Assembly (NCBI GenBank): GCA_027483945.1
Contig: JAIXTM010000003.1
Coordinates: 1 to 55,872 of the forward strand
Direction of reading: 5' to 3'
Length of the DNA stretch: 55,872 bases
Source of the DNA: Hyphomicrobiales bacterium
Lineage (GTDB): Bacteria > Pseudomonadota > Alphaproteobacteria > Rhizobiales > Beijerinckiaceae
Notes under the pieces: model-generated
Databases searched by the model: none
What the model was told of the DNA's origin: nothing
The model's input: the letters and a program-made list of their open reading frames with translations, nothing else
Part shown: in pieces, positions 1-8,116 of the stretch
Layout of the letters: every line of letters starts with the position of its first letter
Position numbering within the stretch: the stretch's first letter is position 1
Program-made: the position numbers and the translations under genes

Positions 1-655
1 CATCGGGCTCGCGATCAAGACGTTCGAAGCGGCGGACAAGGGCATCAAGGCGATCACCAAGATCGTCGAGAGCATGGCCGCCGTCGCCAAGCAGGCGCTG
101 GATGCCACCACGGCCGCCGAGCGCAACACCCTGGGCGCCCAGTTCAACACCCTGCGCACCCAGCTCATCGACATCGCCGAGGATTCGGGCTTCAACGGCA
201 CGAACCTCCTCGCCGGCAACACGCTGACGGTCTCGTTCAACGAGAGCGGCGGCAACAGCCTGTCGCAGACCGGTGTCGACTACACGACCGGCGGCACCGC
301 CGCCGTCTCGATCGCGGTGGCCGGCGTCGCCGCCGGCGCGGGCGACTGGGACAACGCCACACTCGCCACGGGCGCGACGAACATCAACACGTCGATCACC
401 GCGGTGAACACGGCTCTGTCCTCGCTTCGCACCCAGGCCGCGGCCTTCGGTTCGTCGCTGAACATCGTGAAGGCCCGCGAGGACTTCACCAAGGAGATGA
501 TCTCCACCCTGAAGTCCGGCGCGGACAACCTCGTCCTGGCCGACATCAACGAGGAGAGCGCCAACCTGCTCACGCTGCAGACCCGTCAGCAGCTGGGCGT
601 CCAGGCCCTCTCCCTCGCCAACCAGTCGCAGCAGTCGGTCCTCCGCCTGTTCTGA
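1..655 (+). CDS. Flagellin, 3' part (5' end outside window)
   Basis: This is the C-terminal two thirds of a flagellin, the subunit that polymerises into the extracellular flagellar filament. The reading frame is open from base 2, so the start lies upstream of the window. The visible part covers the end of the N-terminal helical D1 region, a short variable centre (about bases 300-420) and the conserved C-terminal D0/D1 helices ending in QQSVLRLF. It is almost identical to the complete flagellin at 867-1724 except in the variable centre, so the two are tandem paralogues. A strong terminator follows the stop codon. The short centre indicates a small flagellin lacking large D2/D3 domains. The family assignment is secure; which fla or flj number it bears cannot be told. 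Confidence 0.95.
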   Translation, partial: IGLAIKTFEAADKGIKAITKIVESMAAVAKQALDATTAAERNTLGAQFNTLRTQLIDIAEDSGFNGTNLLAGNTLTVSFNESGGNSLSQTGVDYTTGGTAAVSIAVAGVAAGAGDWDNATLATGATNINTSITAVNTALSSLRTQAAAFGSSLNIVKAREDFTKEMISTLKSGADNLVLADINEESANLLTLQTRQQLGVQALSLANQSQQSVLRLF

Positions 656-677
656 TTGCGGCCAAGTCAACGAACGG

Positions 678-713
678 AACGGCGGGGACCGCATGGTCCC
701 CGCCGTTTTTCTT
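678..713 (+). terminator. Rho-independent terminator of the first flagellin
   Basis: A perfect 13-bp stem (678-690 pairing with 695-707, GC-rich, GCAT loop) is followed directly by a T-rich tract (708-713). It lies 22 bases after the flagellin stop codon, so the two flagellin genes probably form separate transcription units. Confidence 0.93.
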
Positions 714-743
714 TGGTTTGGCCGCCATTGAGCACAGAGTCTG

Positions 744-770
744 TAAACCGTGCTGACAGGTCGCCGCGCA
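744..770 (+). promoter_or_regulatory. Candidate sigma-28-like flagellin promoter
   Basis: TAAA at 744-747 is separated by exactly 15 bases from GCCGCGCA at 763-770. The sigma-28 (FliA) consensus is TAAA-N15-GCCGATAA, so the -35 core and the GCCG of the -10 match while the AT-rich end of the -10 does not. It sits about 97 bases upstream of the flagellin start. Some Hyphomicrobiales lack FliA, so this could be fortuitous. Confidence 0.38.
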
Positions 771-778
771 GTTCTTAC

Positions 779-794
779 CGCGCGTTAACGCGCG
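779..794. repeat. 16-bp perfect palindrome in the flagellin leader
   Basis: CGCGCGTTAACGCGCG is a perfect palindrome centred on GTTAAC. It lies just downstream of the candidate promoter and 72 bases before the flagellin ATG, so it is either an operator or a hairpin at the very 5' end of the mRNA. Alphaproteobacterial flagellin mRNAs are known targets of FlbT at their 5' leader; a link here is only inferred. Confidence 0.6.
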
Positions 795-866
795 GACATC
801 CAACGTGAAAACGCCGAGGCAGGACGCCCCGGTCAGCAGAAGACTGTCATCCAGAAAGGACGTTCC

Positions 867-1724
867 ATGTCGGGTATCACTCTGTCCGGTGCAATGCGCA
901 CCAATCTCCTGGCGATCCAGAACACGGAAAGCCTCATCTCGGTCGCTCAGAACCGTCTCGCCACCGGCAAGAAGGTCAATTCCGCGATCGACGACCCGCG
1001 CAACTTCTTCACTTCCCAGGCGCTGTCTGCCCGGGCCGGCGATCTGACTCGCCGCCTGGATGGTATCGGGCTGGCAGTGAAGACCTTCGAGGCCGCCGAC
1101 AAGGGCATCAAGGCCATGACGAAGGTGGTGGAGAGCATGTCGGCCGTCGCCAAGCAGGCGCTGGACGCCACCACGGCCGCAGAACGCGCGACGCTGGGCG
1201 CCCAGTTCAACACCCTGCGCACCCAGCTCATCGACATCGCCGAGGATTCGGGCTTCAACGGCACCAATCTCCTTGGCGGCAACACGCTGACGGTCTCGTT
1301 CAACGAGAGCGGCGGCAACAGCCTGTCGCAGACGGGTGTCGACTACACGACCGGCGGTACCGCCGCCGTATCGATCGCGGCGGCCGACGTGTCGGGCGAC
1401 GACGCGGTGACGGACTGGAACGCCGCGACGCTCGCCAGCGGCGCCACGGCGATCAACGCTTCGATCACGGCCGTGAATAGCGCCCTCTCCACGCTTCGTA
1501 CCCAGGCCGCGGCCTTCGGTTCGTCGCTGAACATCGTGAAGGCCCGCGAGGACTTCACGAAGGACATGGTCTCCACCCTGAAGTCGGGTGCGGACAACCT
1601 CGTCCTGGCCGACATCAACGAGGAAAGCGCCAACCTGCTCACGCTGCAGACCCGTCAGCAGCTGGGCGTCCAGGCTCTCTCCCTCGCCAACCAGTCGCAG
1701 CAGTCGGTCCTCCGCCTGTTCTGA
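867..1724 (+). CDS. Flagellin
   Basis: Complete 285-residue flagellin, the structural subunit of the flagellar filament, exported by the flagellar type III apparatus (no signal peptide). The N-terminal D0/D1 helices run over about residues 1-130 and include the conserved RLATGKKVNSAIDDP region; a short variable segment follows at about 155-185; the C-terminal helices end in NQSQQSVLRLF. The start is supported by an AGAAAGGA ribosome site six bases upstream of the ATG. It is preceded by a palindrome and a possible sigma-28-type promoter and followed by its own terminator. It differs from the upstream paralogue mainly in the central segment, which is surface exposed in flagellins. Confidence in the family is high. 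Confidence 0.97.
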   Translation: MSGITLSGAMRTNLLAIQNTESLISVAQNRLATGKKVNSAIDDPRNFFTSQALSARAGDLTRRLDGIGLAVKTFEAADKGIKAMTKVVESMSAVAKQALDATTAAERATLGAQFNTLRTQLIDIAEDSGFNGTNLLGGNTLTVSFNESGGNSLSQTGVDYTTGGTAAVSIAAADVSGDDAVTDWNAATLASGATAINASITAVNSALSTLRTQAAAFGSSLNIVKAREDFTKDMVSTLKSGADNLVLADINEESANLLTLQTRQQLGVQALSLANQSQQSVLRLF

Positions 1725-1746
1725 TCGGTTCGATCACGAAAAACGA

Positions 1747-1779
1747 ATGGGCTCCCGCTTCGGGAGCCCATTTGCTTTT
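1747..1779 (+). terminator. Rho-independent terminator of the second flagellin
   Basis: A perfect 11-bp stem (1747-1757 with 1761-1771, CTT loop) is followed by TTGCTTTT. It starts 22 bases after the stop codon, the same spacing as in the first flagellin, although the stem sequence is different. Confidence 0.9.
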
Positions 1780-1840
1780 CCGGGGCTCGCCCCGGCGGGA
1801 GAAGTGGGTTAAGCGCATCGCGACGCCCGCCGGACCGCCG

Positions 1841-2440
1841 ATGACCGCTTCCCCATCCATCTCATATGCCTATCGTCCGAGGCCCACGGCCGGGCCGATC
1901 CAGTATCGCCTCGAGGACGGAGTGCTGCGGATCGATGCGGGCCGCCGGCTGGACGACGTACGTCTGTCGGGGATCGAGTCCGTCCGTCTGTTCCATGCGC
2001 CCAACAGCCTGACGCGCCACGGCTACAAGGCGTTGATCCGCCTCGCGGACGGCAAGTCCGCGACCCTGTCCAACGTGACCTGGAGCGGTGTTGCCCGCTT
2101 CGAACGGCAGGACGAGGCCTATTCGCGCTTCATGGTGGAGCTCTGCCGCCAGGTGAAGGCGGCCAATCCGCGAGCCTCGTTCCATGCCGGCCGTTCCATG
2201 CCGCTCTGGCTGATGTCCCTGGCCGCGGCCCTGGCCGTTGTCGGCGCCATCGTCTGGCTCGCCGCGATCGCTCTGCGGGAGGGCCACCGCGATGCGGCGC
2301 TTGTCGCCGGCGCGGTCCTGGCGCTCGCCGCCTGGCAGGTCGAGCCGCTGATCCGGCTGAACCGCCCCCGCCCCTTCTCGCCCGAGGCGCCGCCCGCCGA
2401 ACTCCTGCCCGGCCGGCCGGACGATCCCCCTCAGGCCTGA
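1841..2440 (+). CDS. Hypothetical membrane protein with two C-terminal TM helices
   Basis: A 199-residue protein I cannot assign to a named family. The first 120 residues are soluble and predicted beta-rich, including a segment of the type LADGKSATLSNVTW that suggests a small PH-like or barrel fold. Two hydrophobic segments follow at about residues 121-145 and 152-172, then a proline-rich tail. The ATG at 1841 is chosen because the only upstream in-frame start is a TTG inside the flagellin terminator. The 3' end overlaps the convergent ferredoxin gene by 10 bases. It may be an inner-membrane accessory protein; no catalytic residues are evident. Confidence 0.7.
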   Translation: MTASPSISYAYRPRPTAGPIQYRLEDGVLRIDAGRRLDDVRLSGIESVRLFHAPNSLTRHGYKALIRLADGKSATLSNVTWSGVARFERQDEAYSRFMVELCRQVKAANPRASFHAGRSMPLWLMSLAAALAVVGAIVWLAAIALREGHRDAALVAGAVLALAAWQVEPLIRLNRPRPFSPEAPPAELLPGRPDDPPQA

Positions 2441-2751
2441 CGCGTCGGCGTGTGCACCACCAGCCCGTCGAGTTCGGGCTTGATCCGGATCTGGCACGAC
2501 AGGCGGGAATTGGGCCGCACATCGAAGGCGAAATCGAGCATGTCCTCTTCCATGGAGGCAGGCGGCGGCAGCGCCCCGGCCCAGGCTTCGTCCACATAGA
2601 CGTGGCAGGTGGCGCAAGCGCAAGCGCCGCCGCACTCCGCCTCGATGCCCGGCACGTCGTTGCGCACCGCTGTCTCCATCAGCGTCGAGCCGGGCTCTGC
2701 GGACACAATGCGGGCCTGGCCCTGGGCATCGATGAACGTGACGGCGACCAT
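2431..2751 (-). CDS. 2Fe-2S ferredoxin (adrenodoxin/ISC type)
   Basis: A 106-residue soluble [2Fe-2S] ferredoxin, a one-electron carrier of the vertebrate/adrenodoxin fold. The cluster ligands are visible as C-x5-C-x2-C (CGGACACATC) and a fourth Cys about 36 residues later in LSCQI, the arrangement typical of proteins that donate electrons to iron-sulfur assembly or to P450 and dioxygenase systems. The start at 2751 is favoured over an ATG 11 codons upstream because GGAGGGGAG lies four bases before it. It follows the HPt gene on the same strand with a gap of about 70 bases. No hsc or isc genes are nearby, so its partner is unknown. Confidence 0.93.
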   Translation of the reverse strand: MVAVTFIDAQGQARIVSAEPGSTLMETAVRNDVPGIEAECGGACACATCHVYVDEAWAGALPPPASMEEDMLDFAFDVRPNSRLSCQIRIKPELDGLVVHTPTRQA

Positions 2752-2820
2752 AGAACTCCCCTCCGGCCATTCGGCCCGCTTCACATAATCGCCCGCGTCG
2801 CCGCTGGCGAGGCCCTCGCC

Positions 2821-3147
2821 TCAGCTCTCCGCAGGACGATCGAGCGCGACGAGCGCCGCCGCCTTCGCGGCCGAGGCCGCTTCGATCAGGGCCGCGACGC
2901 GATCGGGTCCCAGAGCCTGCCGCTCCGCCAGCCGCTCGGCTTCGCCGGCCGCTTCGGCGAGGTCCAGCGCGCCCACCGCGAGCGCCGCGCCCCTCAGCGT
3001 ATGCGCGGCGTCCCGCTGCGCGCCCGCGCCGCCGTCTGCCAGCGCCAGAGCCTGCCGGTCGATCTGTTCGACGAAGAGAGCCAGCAATTCGTCTCGCAGC
3101 CCGGCATCGCCCAGCGTCTGCCGTTCGAGGAAATCGAAATCGATCAT
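2821..3147 (-). CDS. Orphan HPt-domain phosphotransfer protein
   Basis: A 108-residue protein consisting of one histidine phosphotransfer (HPt) domain. The phosphorylatable His is in AHTLRGAA, matching the HxLK/RG signature of Hpt domains; the rest is a helical bundle. Such proteins relay phosphate between response-regulator receiver domains in multistep phosphorelays. The start at 3147 has GGAG five bases upstream and is preferred to in-frame ATGs at 3174 and 3180. It is encoded divergently from the GPR-like gene with 258 bases between them, and no hybrid kinase or response regulator lies in the window, so its partners are elsewhere. The family call is good; the pathway is unknown. Confidence 0.82.
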   Translation of the reverse strand: MIDFDFLERQTLGDAGLRDELLALFVEQIDRQALALADGGAGAQRDAAHTLRGAALAVGALDLAEAAGEAERLAERQALGPDRVAALIEAASAAKAAALVALDRPAES

Positions 3148-3405
3148 CGCCGCTCCATGGGCCTTCAGGCGCATTCCCATGGAACCGCGTCGCGCCACAA
3201 TGGTAAACAAGGCGTTAACGACGTTGCCAGTTTTCGGGGGCATTGCCCCGCTCGCCGGTTTCCATCGACCCGAGCGGCCGGTAAGGTTCAGGCTGGTAAA
3301 CGGCCGGACCCGTGTCCGTGCGGCCAGGAGACGCGTGCTTATCTCAAGGCGCGCGGGCCGGCAGCCACGGGTCGGGTCCAGCGTGCGTGAGGCGTAGAGG
3401 CGGCC

Positions 3406-6400
3406 ATGGCGACCGAACCCAAGCTCAAAGACCCCTCCAAGGAGGCGCTCTCGGCCATCGAGCAGGCGCTGATGGGAGACGGTAGCGAGACCGCCGGCGC
3501 CGACGCGTCCGCGAAAGAGGCCGACGGCCGCGGCAAGCGCGCCAAGGCGGTCCCCGCCGCCGAGACCGACGAGCCCCGCCTGCCCTCGATCGACGATTCG
3601 ACCCTCTTCGCTCCGCCACAGCAGCCGCGTCGGGAGCAGCGCGCGCCCACCGCCGACCCGCAATTCGTGACGCCCGACGGTCCTGTCGCCAACGACGACG
3701 CCCGCTCGGTGGGCGAATTGCTCCAGGCGCTGCAGGTCCGCCCGTCCCGCCGTCCCTATCTCTTCGCCCTCGCCGCGAGCGCGATCTGGGCCGTCGTCGC
3801 CCTCGCCGCCTTCGGCGCTGCCTGGGGCAACGGGGCCGGCACGGTCGGCATGGTCCAAAACCTCGATCCGCTGCGGTTGGCCATGCTGGTCGGCGCCGTC
3901 GTGTCGCCGGTCCTGTTCTTCTTCGCAATCGCCGCGCTCCATGTGCGCGCCCAGGAGATGCGCATCGTCGCCCGCGCCATGACGGGCGTTGCCGTACGCC
4001 TGGCGCAGCCCGAGGCGATGACCGCCGATTCCGTCATGAGCCTGTCCCAGGCGATCCGCCGCGAAGTCGCGGCCATGGGCGACGGTGTCGAGCGGGCGCT
4101 GGCCCGCGCCGGCGAGCTGGAAACGCTGGTCCGCTCGGAGATCGCGACGCTGGAGCGTGCCTATTCGGACAACGAGATCCGCATCCGCGGCCTCGTCGAC
4201 GAGTTGGTCACCCAGCGCGAATCCATCGTCAGCAACGCGGAGCGCGTGCGCGCGGCCATCACGGGCGCCCACCAGAACCTGTCGGGCGAGCTGGAACAGG
4301 CGAGCCGCGCCATCACCGATTCCGTCACCCAGGTCGGCAACCGCGTCGCCTCGACCCTCGGCGAGAAGGGCGATCAGGTCACCCATGCGCTTGGCATCGC
4401 CGGCGACCGGATGATCGACGAGATCGCCGCCCGCGGCAGCGACCTCGTGGAACGTCTCTCGACCACGGGCGACGACGTGAACCGCCGCCTCGCGTCCACC
4501 AGCGAAGGCGTCATCGAGACGCTGGACGCCAAGTCCCGCGACATCACCGGCTCGCTGGAGCGCACCGGCGCCATCGTCGGCGAAGGCCTGCAGCTCGGCG
4601 CCCAGCAGATCAACAAGCTCCTCGCCGAGACCGGCACGGGCGTCGCGGAGGCCATCGCCACCCGCGCGCTGGAGGTCAACGACACGCTTCGCCAGACCAG
4701 CGACACGCTCGTCGCCGCCATCGCCGAGCGCGGCGAGACGGTCACCGAGAAGCTGGGCGCGGTCGGCCGCGAGATCGCCGACGTCGTCGCAGTCCGCGGC
4801 GACGAACTGGCGACCCGCCTCGCCCAGACCAGCGAATCCATCCGCGAGACGGTCACCGTCCATGGCAAGGCGCTGGAAGAGGGCATCGCCACCTCCGCCG
4901 AGCAGGCGGCCCTCCTCGTCGAGGAGCGCACCCGCCATGCGCGCGAGGCTTTCGAGGCCAGCGCCGCGCAGCTGTCCGACACGCTCAACCGTTCCACCGC
5001 CGAGGCGACGGGCGCCATCGCCGGCACCGCCCGCGACGTGGTCATCGCCATCGCGTCGCAGAGCGGCCGGGTCAACGAGGCCCTGGGGCGCAACGCCGAC
5101 AACCTGGCCCAGACCATCGACCAGCGGGCCGCCGCCCTGTCGGACACGCTCGAGGCGAAGACGACCACGTTCGCCGAGACGCTCGACCAGCGCACCAACA
5201 GCCTCGCCGACACGTTCGATGCCCGCGTCGCGACCCTCGCCGACACGATCGAGCAGCGGACCGGCACCCTCGCCCAGGCCCTGGACGCCCGTGTCGTCAC
5301 CCTCGCGGAGACGATCGAGCAGCGCACGAGCGGCCTCTCCCGCGCGCTGGAAGCGGGTTCGGGCGCCTTCGCGGACGCCATCGAGAGCCGCGCGGCCGCC
5401 CTGGCGGAGACACTGGAGGCCCGCACCGCCGCCCTGGCGGAGGTGGCGGACATCCGCGCCCGCATGCTGGACGAGCAGCTCACGCGGCAGCAGGAGGCCA
5501 TCGCCTCGGCCATCGAGCATCGCGGGGAGGCCATCGGCGAGACACTCAAGCAGCAGGTCGACCGCCTCACAGCGTCGGTGGATCTGGGCAGCATGACCAT
5601 CGCGCAGACCATCGACGGCCGCTCGCGCGAACTCGACGCGACGTTCACGACCTATCTAAGCCGGTTCGAGGACACGATCGTGAACCGTGGCGGCGCCCTC
5701 GCCGACCGTATCGCCAACGATGCCGGCGCGTTCACCGACGCGGTCGCTGCCCGGCTCGATGTCGTCACGGACGTGGTGAAGGTCCAGGGCACGGCTCTGG
5801 TCGAGCGCATCGCCAGCCACGGTCAGCAGGCCGCCGTCGCCATGGAAGAGCAGATCGCCGCCTTCGAGCAGCGTTCGGCGCAGAAGAGCGGCGAGATCGC
5901 CGCCTCGCTCGACGGGCTCATCGCGCGCATCGACCAGAATCTCGGTGCCCGCGCCGAGGCGCTGGAGGAGGCCTTGGCGACCCGCACCGTGGAGATCGCC
6001 CGCGTGCTGGCCACCGGCGGCCGCGAGGCCACCGGCGCGCTCAGCGCCAAGGCCGACGAGATTTCCGCCGTCATCACGCAGAAGACGACCGAGCTCTCCG
6101 ATACGCTGGCCGGCAAGGCCGACCTCATCAACGAGACCCTCGGCGGCCGCGCCATCGAGATCGCCGGCACGCTGGACCAGCGCGTCGCCGCCTTCGAGGA
6201 CCGCGTCGTCAACCGGCTCGACACGGTCAGCGCCACGCTCGACGAGCGCGGCCGGGCCATGGACGACGCCCTGCGCAGCCGCGTCTCCGAACTCACCACC
6301 CTCTTCGACGAGCGCTCGTCCCACGTCGTCGTCGCGCTTGCCGAGCGCGGCGAGACCATCGCCAGCGAGCTTGCCTCGGTCGGCGAGACGGTCGTCCGCG

Positions 6401-8109
6401 CCATCGAAAGCCGCGGCGGCTCCGTGGTCGACGCCATGCGCGACCGGGCTGAGGTCATCACCCAGACGGTCACCGCCGCCAGCGACGCGCTGCGTGAGGC
6501 CATCGAGGGCGGGACCGCGGAATCGGTCAACGCGCTCGTCGCTACCAACGACCGCCTCAAGGGCGAACTCGCCGCGGTGCTTTCGCGCCTTGGCGATGCG
6601 AACCGCCTCATCGAGCAGATCGTCGGCCAGGCCGGCTCCAACCTCGCCTCCGTCGAGGCCGGCCTGTCCGAGAAGGTCAAGGAGATCGAGACCGTCCTGT
6701 CGGATGTCGCCGAGCGCACCCGCGTCGCCTCCGGCGAGGTCGCCCGCCAGGTGGACAGCCTCCAATCTGTCTCGGAGGTCACCCTCAAGGAGGCAGCCGC
6801 GCTGGCGAGCCGTCTCGACGAACAGGGCATGTCCTTCGCCGAGCGCGCCAGGGAGCAGAGCCAGGCGCTCGTCACCGCCGCGCACACGCTCTCCGAGGTC
6901 GAAGCCCGCGTCGGCACCTCGCTGGGCGAGCGCCGCCAGGCCATGGAGGAGCTGCTCGCGGCTCTCGACAACCGCACCGAGGACCTGGATTCGATCACCC
7001 GTTCCTTCGCGGCCCTGGTCCAGGACTCCTTGCGCACGGTCGAGGATCGCGCGCGCCAGATCGGTTCCGTGCTCGCCGAGAGCGCGCAGGCGACCACCGG
7101 CGCGATCAACGAGCAATACGAGCTCATCCGCACCACCTCCGGCAAGGAGCGCGAGCGGATGGTCTCGGTCCTGCGCTCGTCCTACGAGCAGGTCGCTCAG
7201 GAAATGGCGGAATCGGTGGCCCGAGCCACCGAGCGGTTCAACGGCGCCGCCGCCGATCTCAAGGCCATGAAGGCCGAGATCCAGCGCGAGCTGGAAGAGA
7301 CCCGCGCCGAGCTGCGCCGCGGCGTCATCGACCTGCCGCGCGAGACGCAGGAAAGCGCCTCCACCATGCGCCGCGTCGTCGCCGAGCAGATCCGGGCGCT
7401 CAACGAACTCACCGACATCGTCACCCGCTCCGGCCGCACGCTCGACGTCGCGGACGCCGCTGCCCAGCGGTCCCGCGCACCGGCGACGAACCCGCTCCCC
7501 GACCTCGGCATGGCTCCGCGCCAGCAGCTCCAGGCCGCCGTCCAGGCGGCGGTGCAGCAGGCGCCCCAGCCGGCCCCGCGCCGCGAGACCCTGCGGCAGG
7601 AGCCGGCCCGCGCCGAACCTCCGCGCCAGGAGGCGTCCCGTCAGGACGCCCCGCGGCAGGACACTGGCCGCGGCGGCTGGCTGTCGGACCTCCTGACCCG
7701 TGCTGGACGTGACGAGGACGAGGGAGCCGAGCAGCCGGCCCGCGGCGGCCAGCGTCCCGCCGCCCATTCGCTGGAATCGCTCGATTCCATGTCGGTCGAC
7801 ATCGCCCGCATGATCGACCACGACGCGGCGGTGGAGCTGTGGGACCGCTACAAGCGCGGCGAGCGCAACGTCTTCACGCGCCGCCTCTACACGCTCCAGG
7901 GGCAGCAGACCTTCGACGAGATGCGCCGCAAGTACCGCCGCGACCAGGAGTTCCGCGACACGGTGGACCGCTATGTGGAGGAGTTCGAGCGCCTTCTCGC
8001 CGAGGTCTCCCGCGACGACCGGGATTCCATGGTGGCCAAGACGTACCTGACCTCCGACACCGGCAAGGTCTATACGATGCTGGCCCATGCCAGCGGCCGC
8101 TTCGACTGA
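3406..8109 (+). CDS. Giant membrane-anchored coiled-coil protein, GPR/RgsE-like polar growth factor
   Basis: A 1567-residue protein. It has a charged N-terminal tail (residues 1-115), two TM helices at about 118-140 and 157-180, then roughly 1150 residues of almost uninterrupted amphipathic helix built from 11-residue (hendecad) units such as LADTIEQRTGT. A Pro/Gln/Arg-rich linker follows at about 1380-1445, and a conserved-looking charged C-terminal domain at about 1455-1567. This architecture matches the apolipoprotein-like GROWTH POLE RING protein of Agrobacterium and RgsE of Sinorhizobium, which organise polar peptidoglycan growth. It is shorter than the Agrobacterium protein (about 2100 residues, from memory). 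Automated pipelines often call such proteins kinesin-like or apolipoprotein-like. The identification rests on architecture, not on an alignment. Confidence 0.68.
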   Translation: MATEPKLKDPSKEALSAIEQALMGDGSETAGADASAKEADGRGKRAKAVPAAETDEPRLPSIDDSTLFAPPQQPRREQRAPTADPQFVTPDGPVANDDARSVGELLQALQVRPSRRPYLFALAASAIWAVVALAAFGAAWGNGAGTVGMVQNLDPLRLAMLVGAVVSPVLFFFAIAALHVRAQEMRIVARAMTGVAVRLAQPEAMTADSVMSLSQAIRREVAAMGDGVERALARAGELETLVRSEIATLERAYSDNEIRIRGLVDELVTQRESIVSNAERVRAAITGAHQNLSGELEQASRAITDSVTQVGNRVASTLGEKGDQVTHALGIAGDRMIDEIAARGSDLVERLSTTGDDVNRRLASTSEGVIETLDAKSRDITGSLERTGAIVGEGLQLGAQQINKLLAETGTGVAEAIATRALEVNDTLRQTSDTLVAAIAERGETVTEKLGAVGREIADVVAVRGDELATRLAQTSESIRETVTVHGKALEEGIATSAEQAALLVEERTRHAREAFEASAAQLSDTLNRSTAEATGAIAGTARDVVIAIASQSGRVNEALGRNADNLAQTIDQRAAALSDTLEAKTTTFAETLDQRTNSLADTFDARVATLADTIEQRTGTLAQALDARVVTLAETIEQRTSGLSRALEAGSGAFADAIESRAAALAETLEARTAALAEVADIRARMLDEQLTRQQEAIASAIEHRGEAIGETLKQQVDRLTASVDLGSMTIAQTIDGRSRELDATFTTYLSRFEDTIVNRGGALADRIANDAGAFTDAVAARLDVVTDVVKVQGTALVERIASHGQQAAVAMEEQIAAFEQRSAQKSGEIAASLDGLIARIDQNLGARAEALEEALATRTVEIARVLATGGREATGALSAKADEISAVITQKTTELSDTLAGKADLINETLGGRAIEIAGTLDQRVAAFEDRVVNRLDTVSATLDERGRAMDDALRSRVSELTTLFDERSSHVVVALAERGETIASELASVGETVVRAIESRGGSVVDAMRDRAEVITQTVTAASDALREAIEGGTAESVNALVATNDRLKGELAAVLSRLGDANRLIEQIVGQAGSNLASVEAGLSEKVKEIETVLSDVAERTRVASGEVARQVDSLQSVSEVTLKEAAALASRLDEQGMSFAERAREQSQALVTAAHTLSEVEARVGTSLGERRQAMEELLAALDNRTEDLDSITRSFAALVQDSLRTVEDRARQIGSVLAESAQATTGAINEQYELIRTTSGKERERMVSVLRSSYEQVAQEMAESVARATERFNGAAADLKAMKAEIQRELEETRAELRRGVIDLPRETQESASTMRRVVAEQIRALNELTDIVTRSGRTLDVADAAAQRSRAPATNPLPDLGMAPRQQLQAAVQAAVQQAPQPAPRRETLRQEPARAEPPRQEASRQDAPRQDTGRGGWLSDLLTRAGRDEDEGAEQPARGGQRPAAHSLESLDSMSVDIARMIDHDAAVELWDRYKRGERNVFTRRLYTLQGQQTFDEMRRKYRRDQEFRDTVDRYVEEFERLLAEVSRDDRDSMVAKTYLTSDTGKVYTMLAHASGRFD
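5130..5450 (+). repeat. Run of 33-bp degenerate coding repeats (hendecads)
   Basis: Within the GPR-like gene, about nine consecutive 11-codon units follow the pattern [LF]-A-x-[TA]-[ILF]-[DE]-x-[RK]-x-x-x (for example LADTFDARVAT, LADTIEQRTGT, LAQALDARVVT, LAETIEQRTSG). The DNA is degenerate, so this is an old protein repeat rather than a recent tandem duplication. Confidence 0.8.
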
Positions 8110-8116
8110 GCGCGGG

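Noticed and set aside
720-733. GG-N10-GC resembling a sigma-54 promoter upstream of the flagellin
   Set aside because: Spacing fits but only the GG and GC match; the TT before GC and the CACG after TGG are missing.
5130-5450. Regular spacing suggestive of a CRISPR or tandem DNA repeat
   Set aside because: The period is 33 bases within an intact coding frame and the DNA copies are degenerate; it encodes protein hendecads.
2821-5520. 899-codon minus-strand open frame across the HPt gene and the GPR-like gene
   Set aside because: Only its last 108 codons (HPt) are real. The rest is a GC-rich antisense shadow of the hendecad repeats, with repetitive low-complexity translation.
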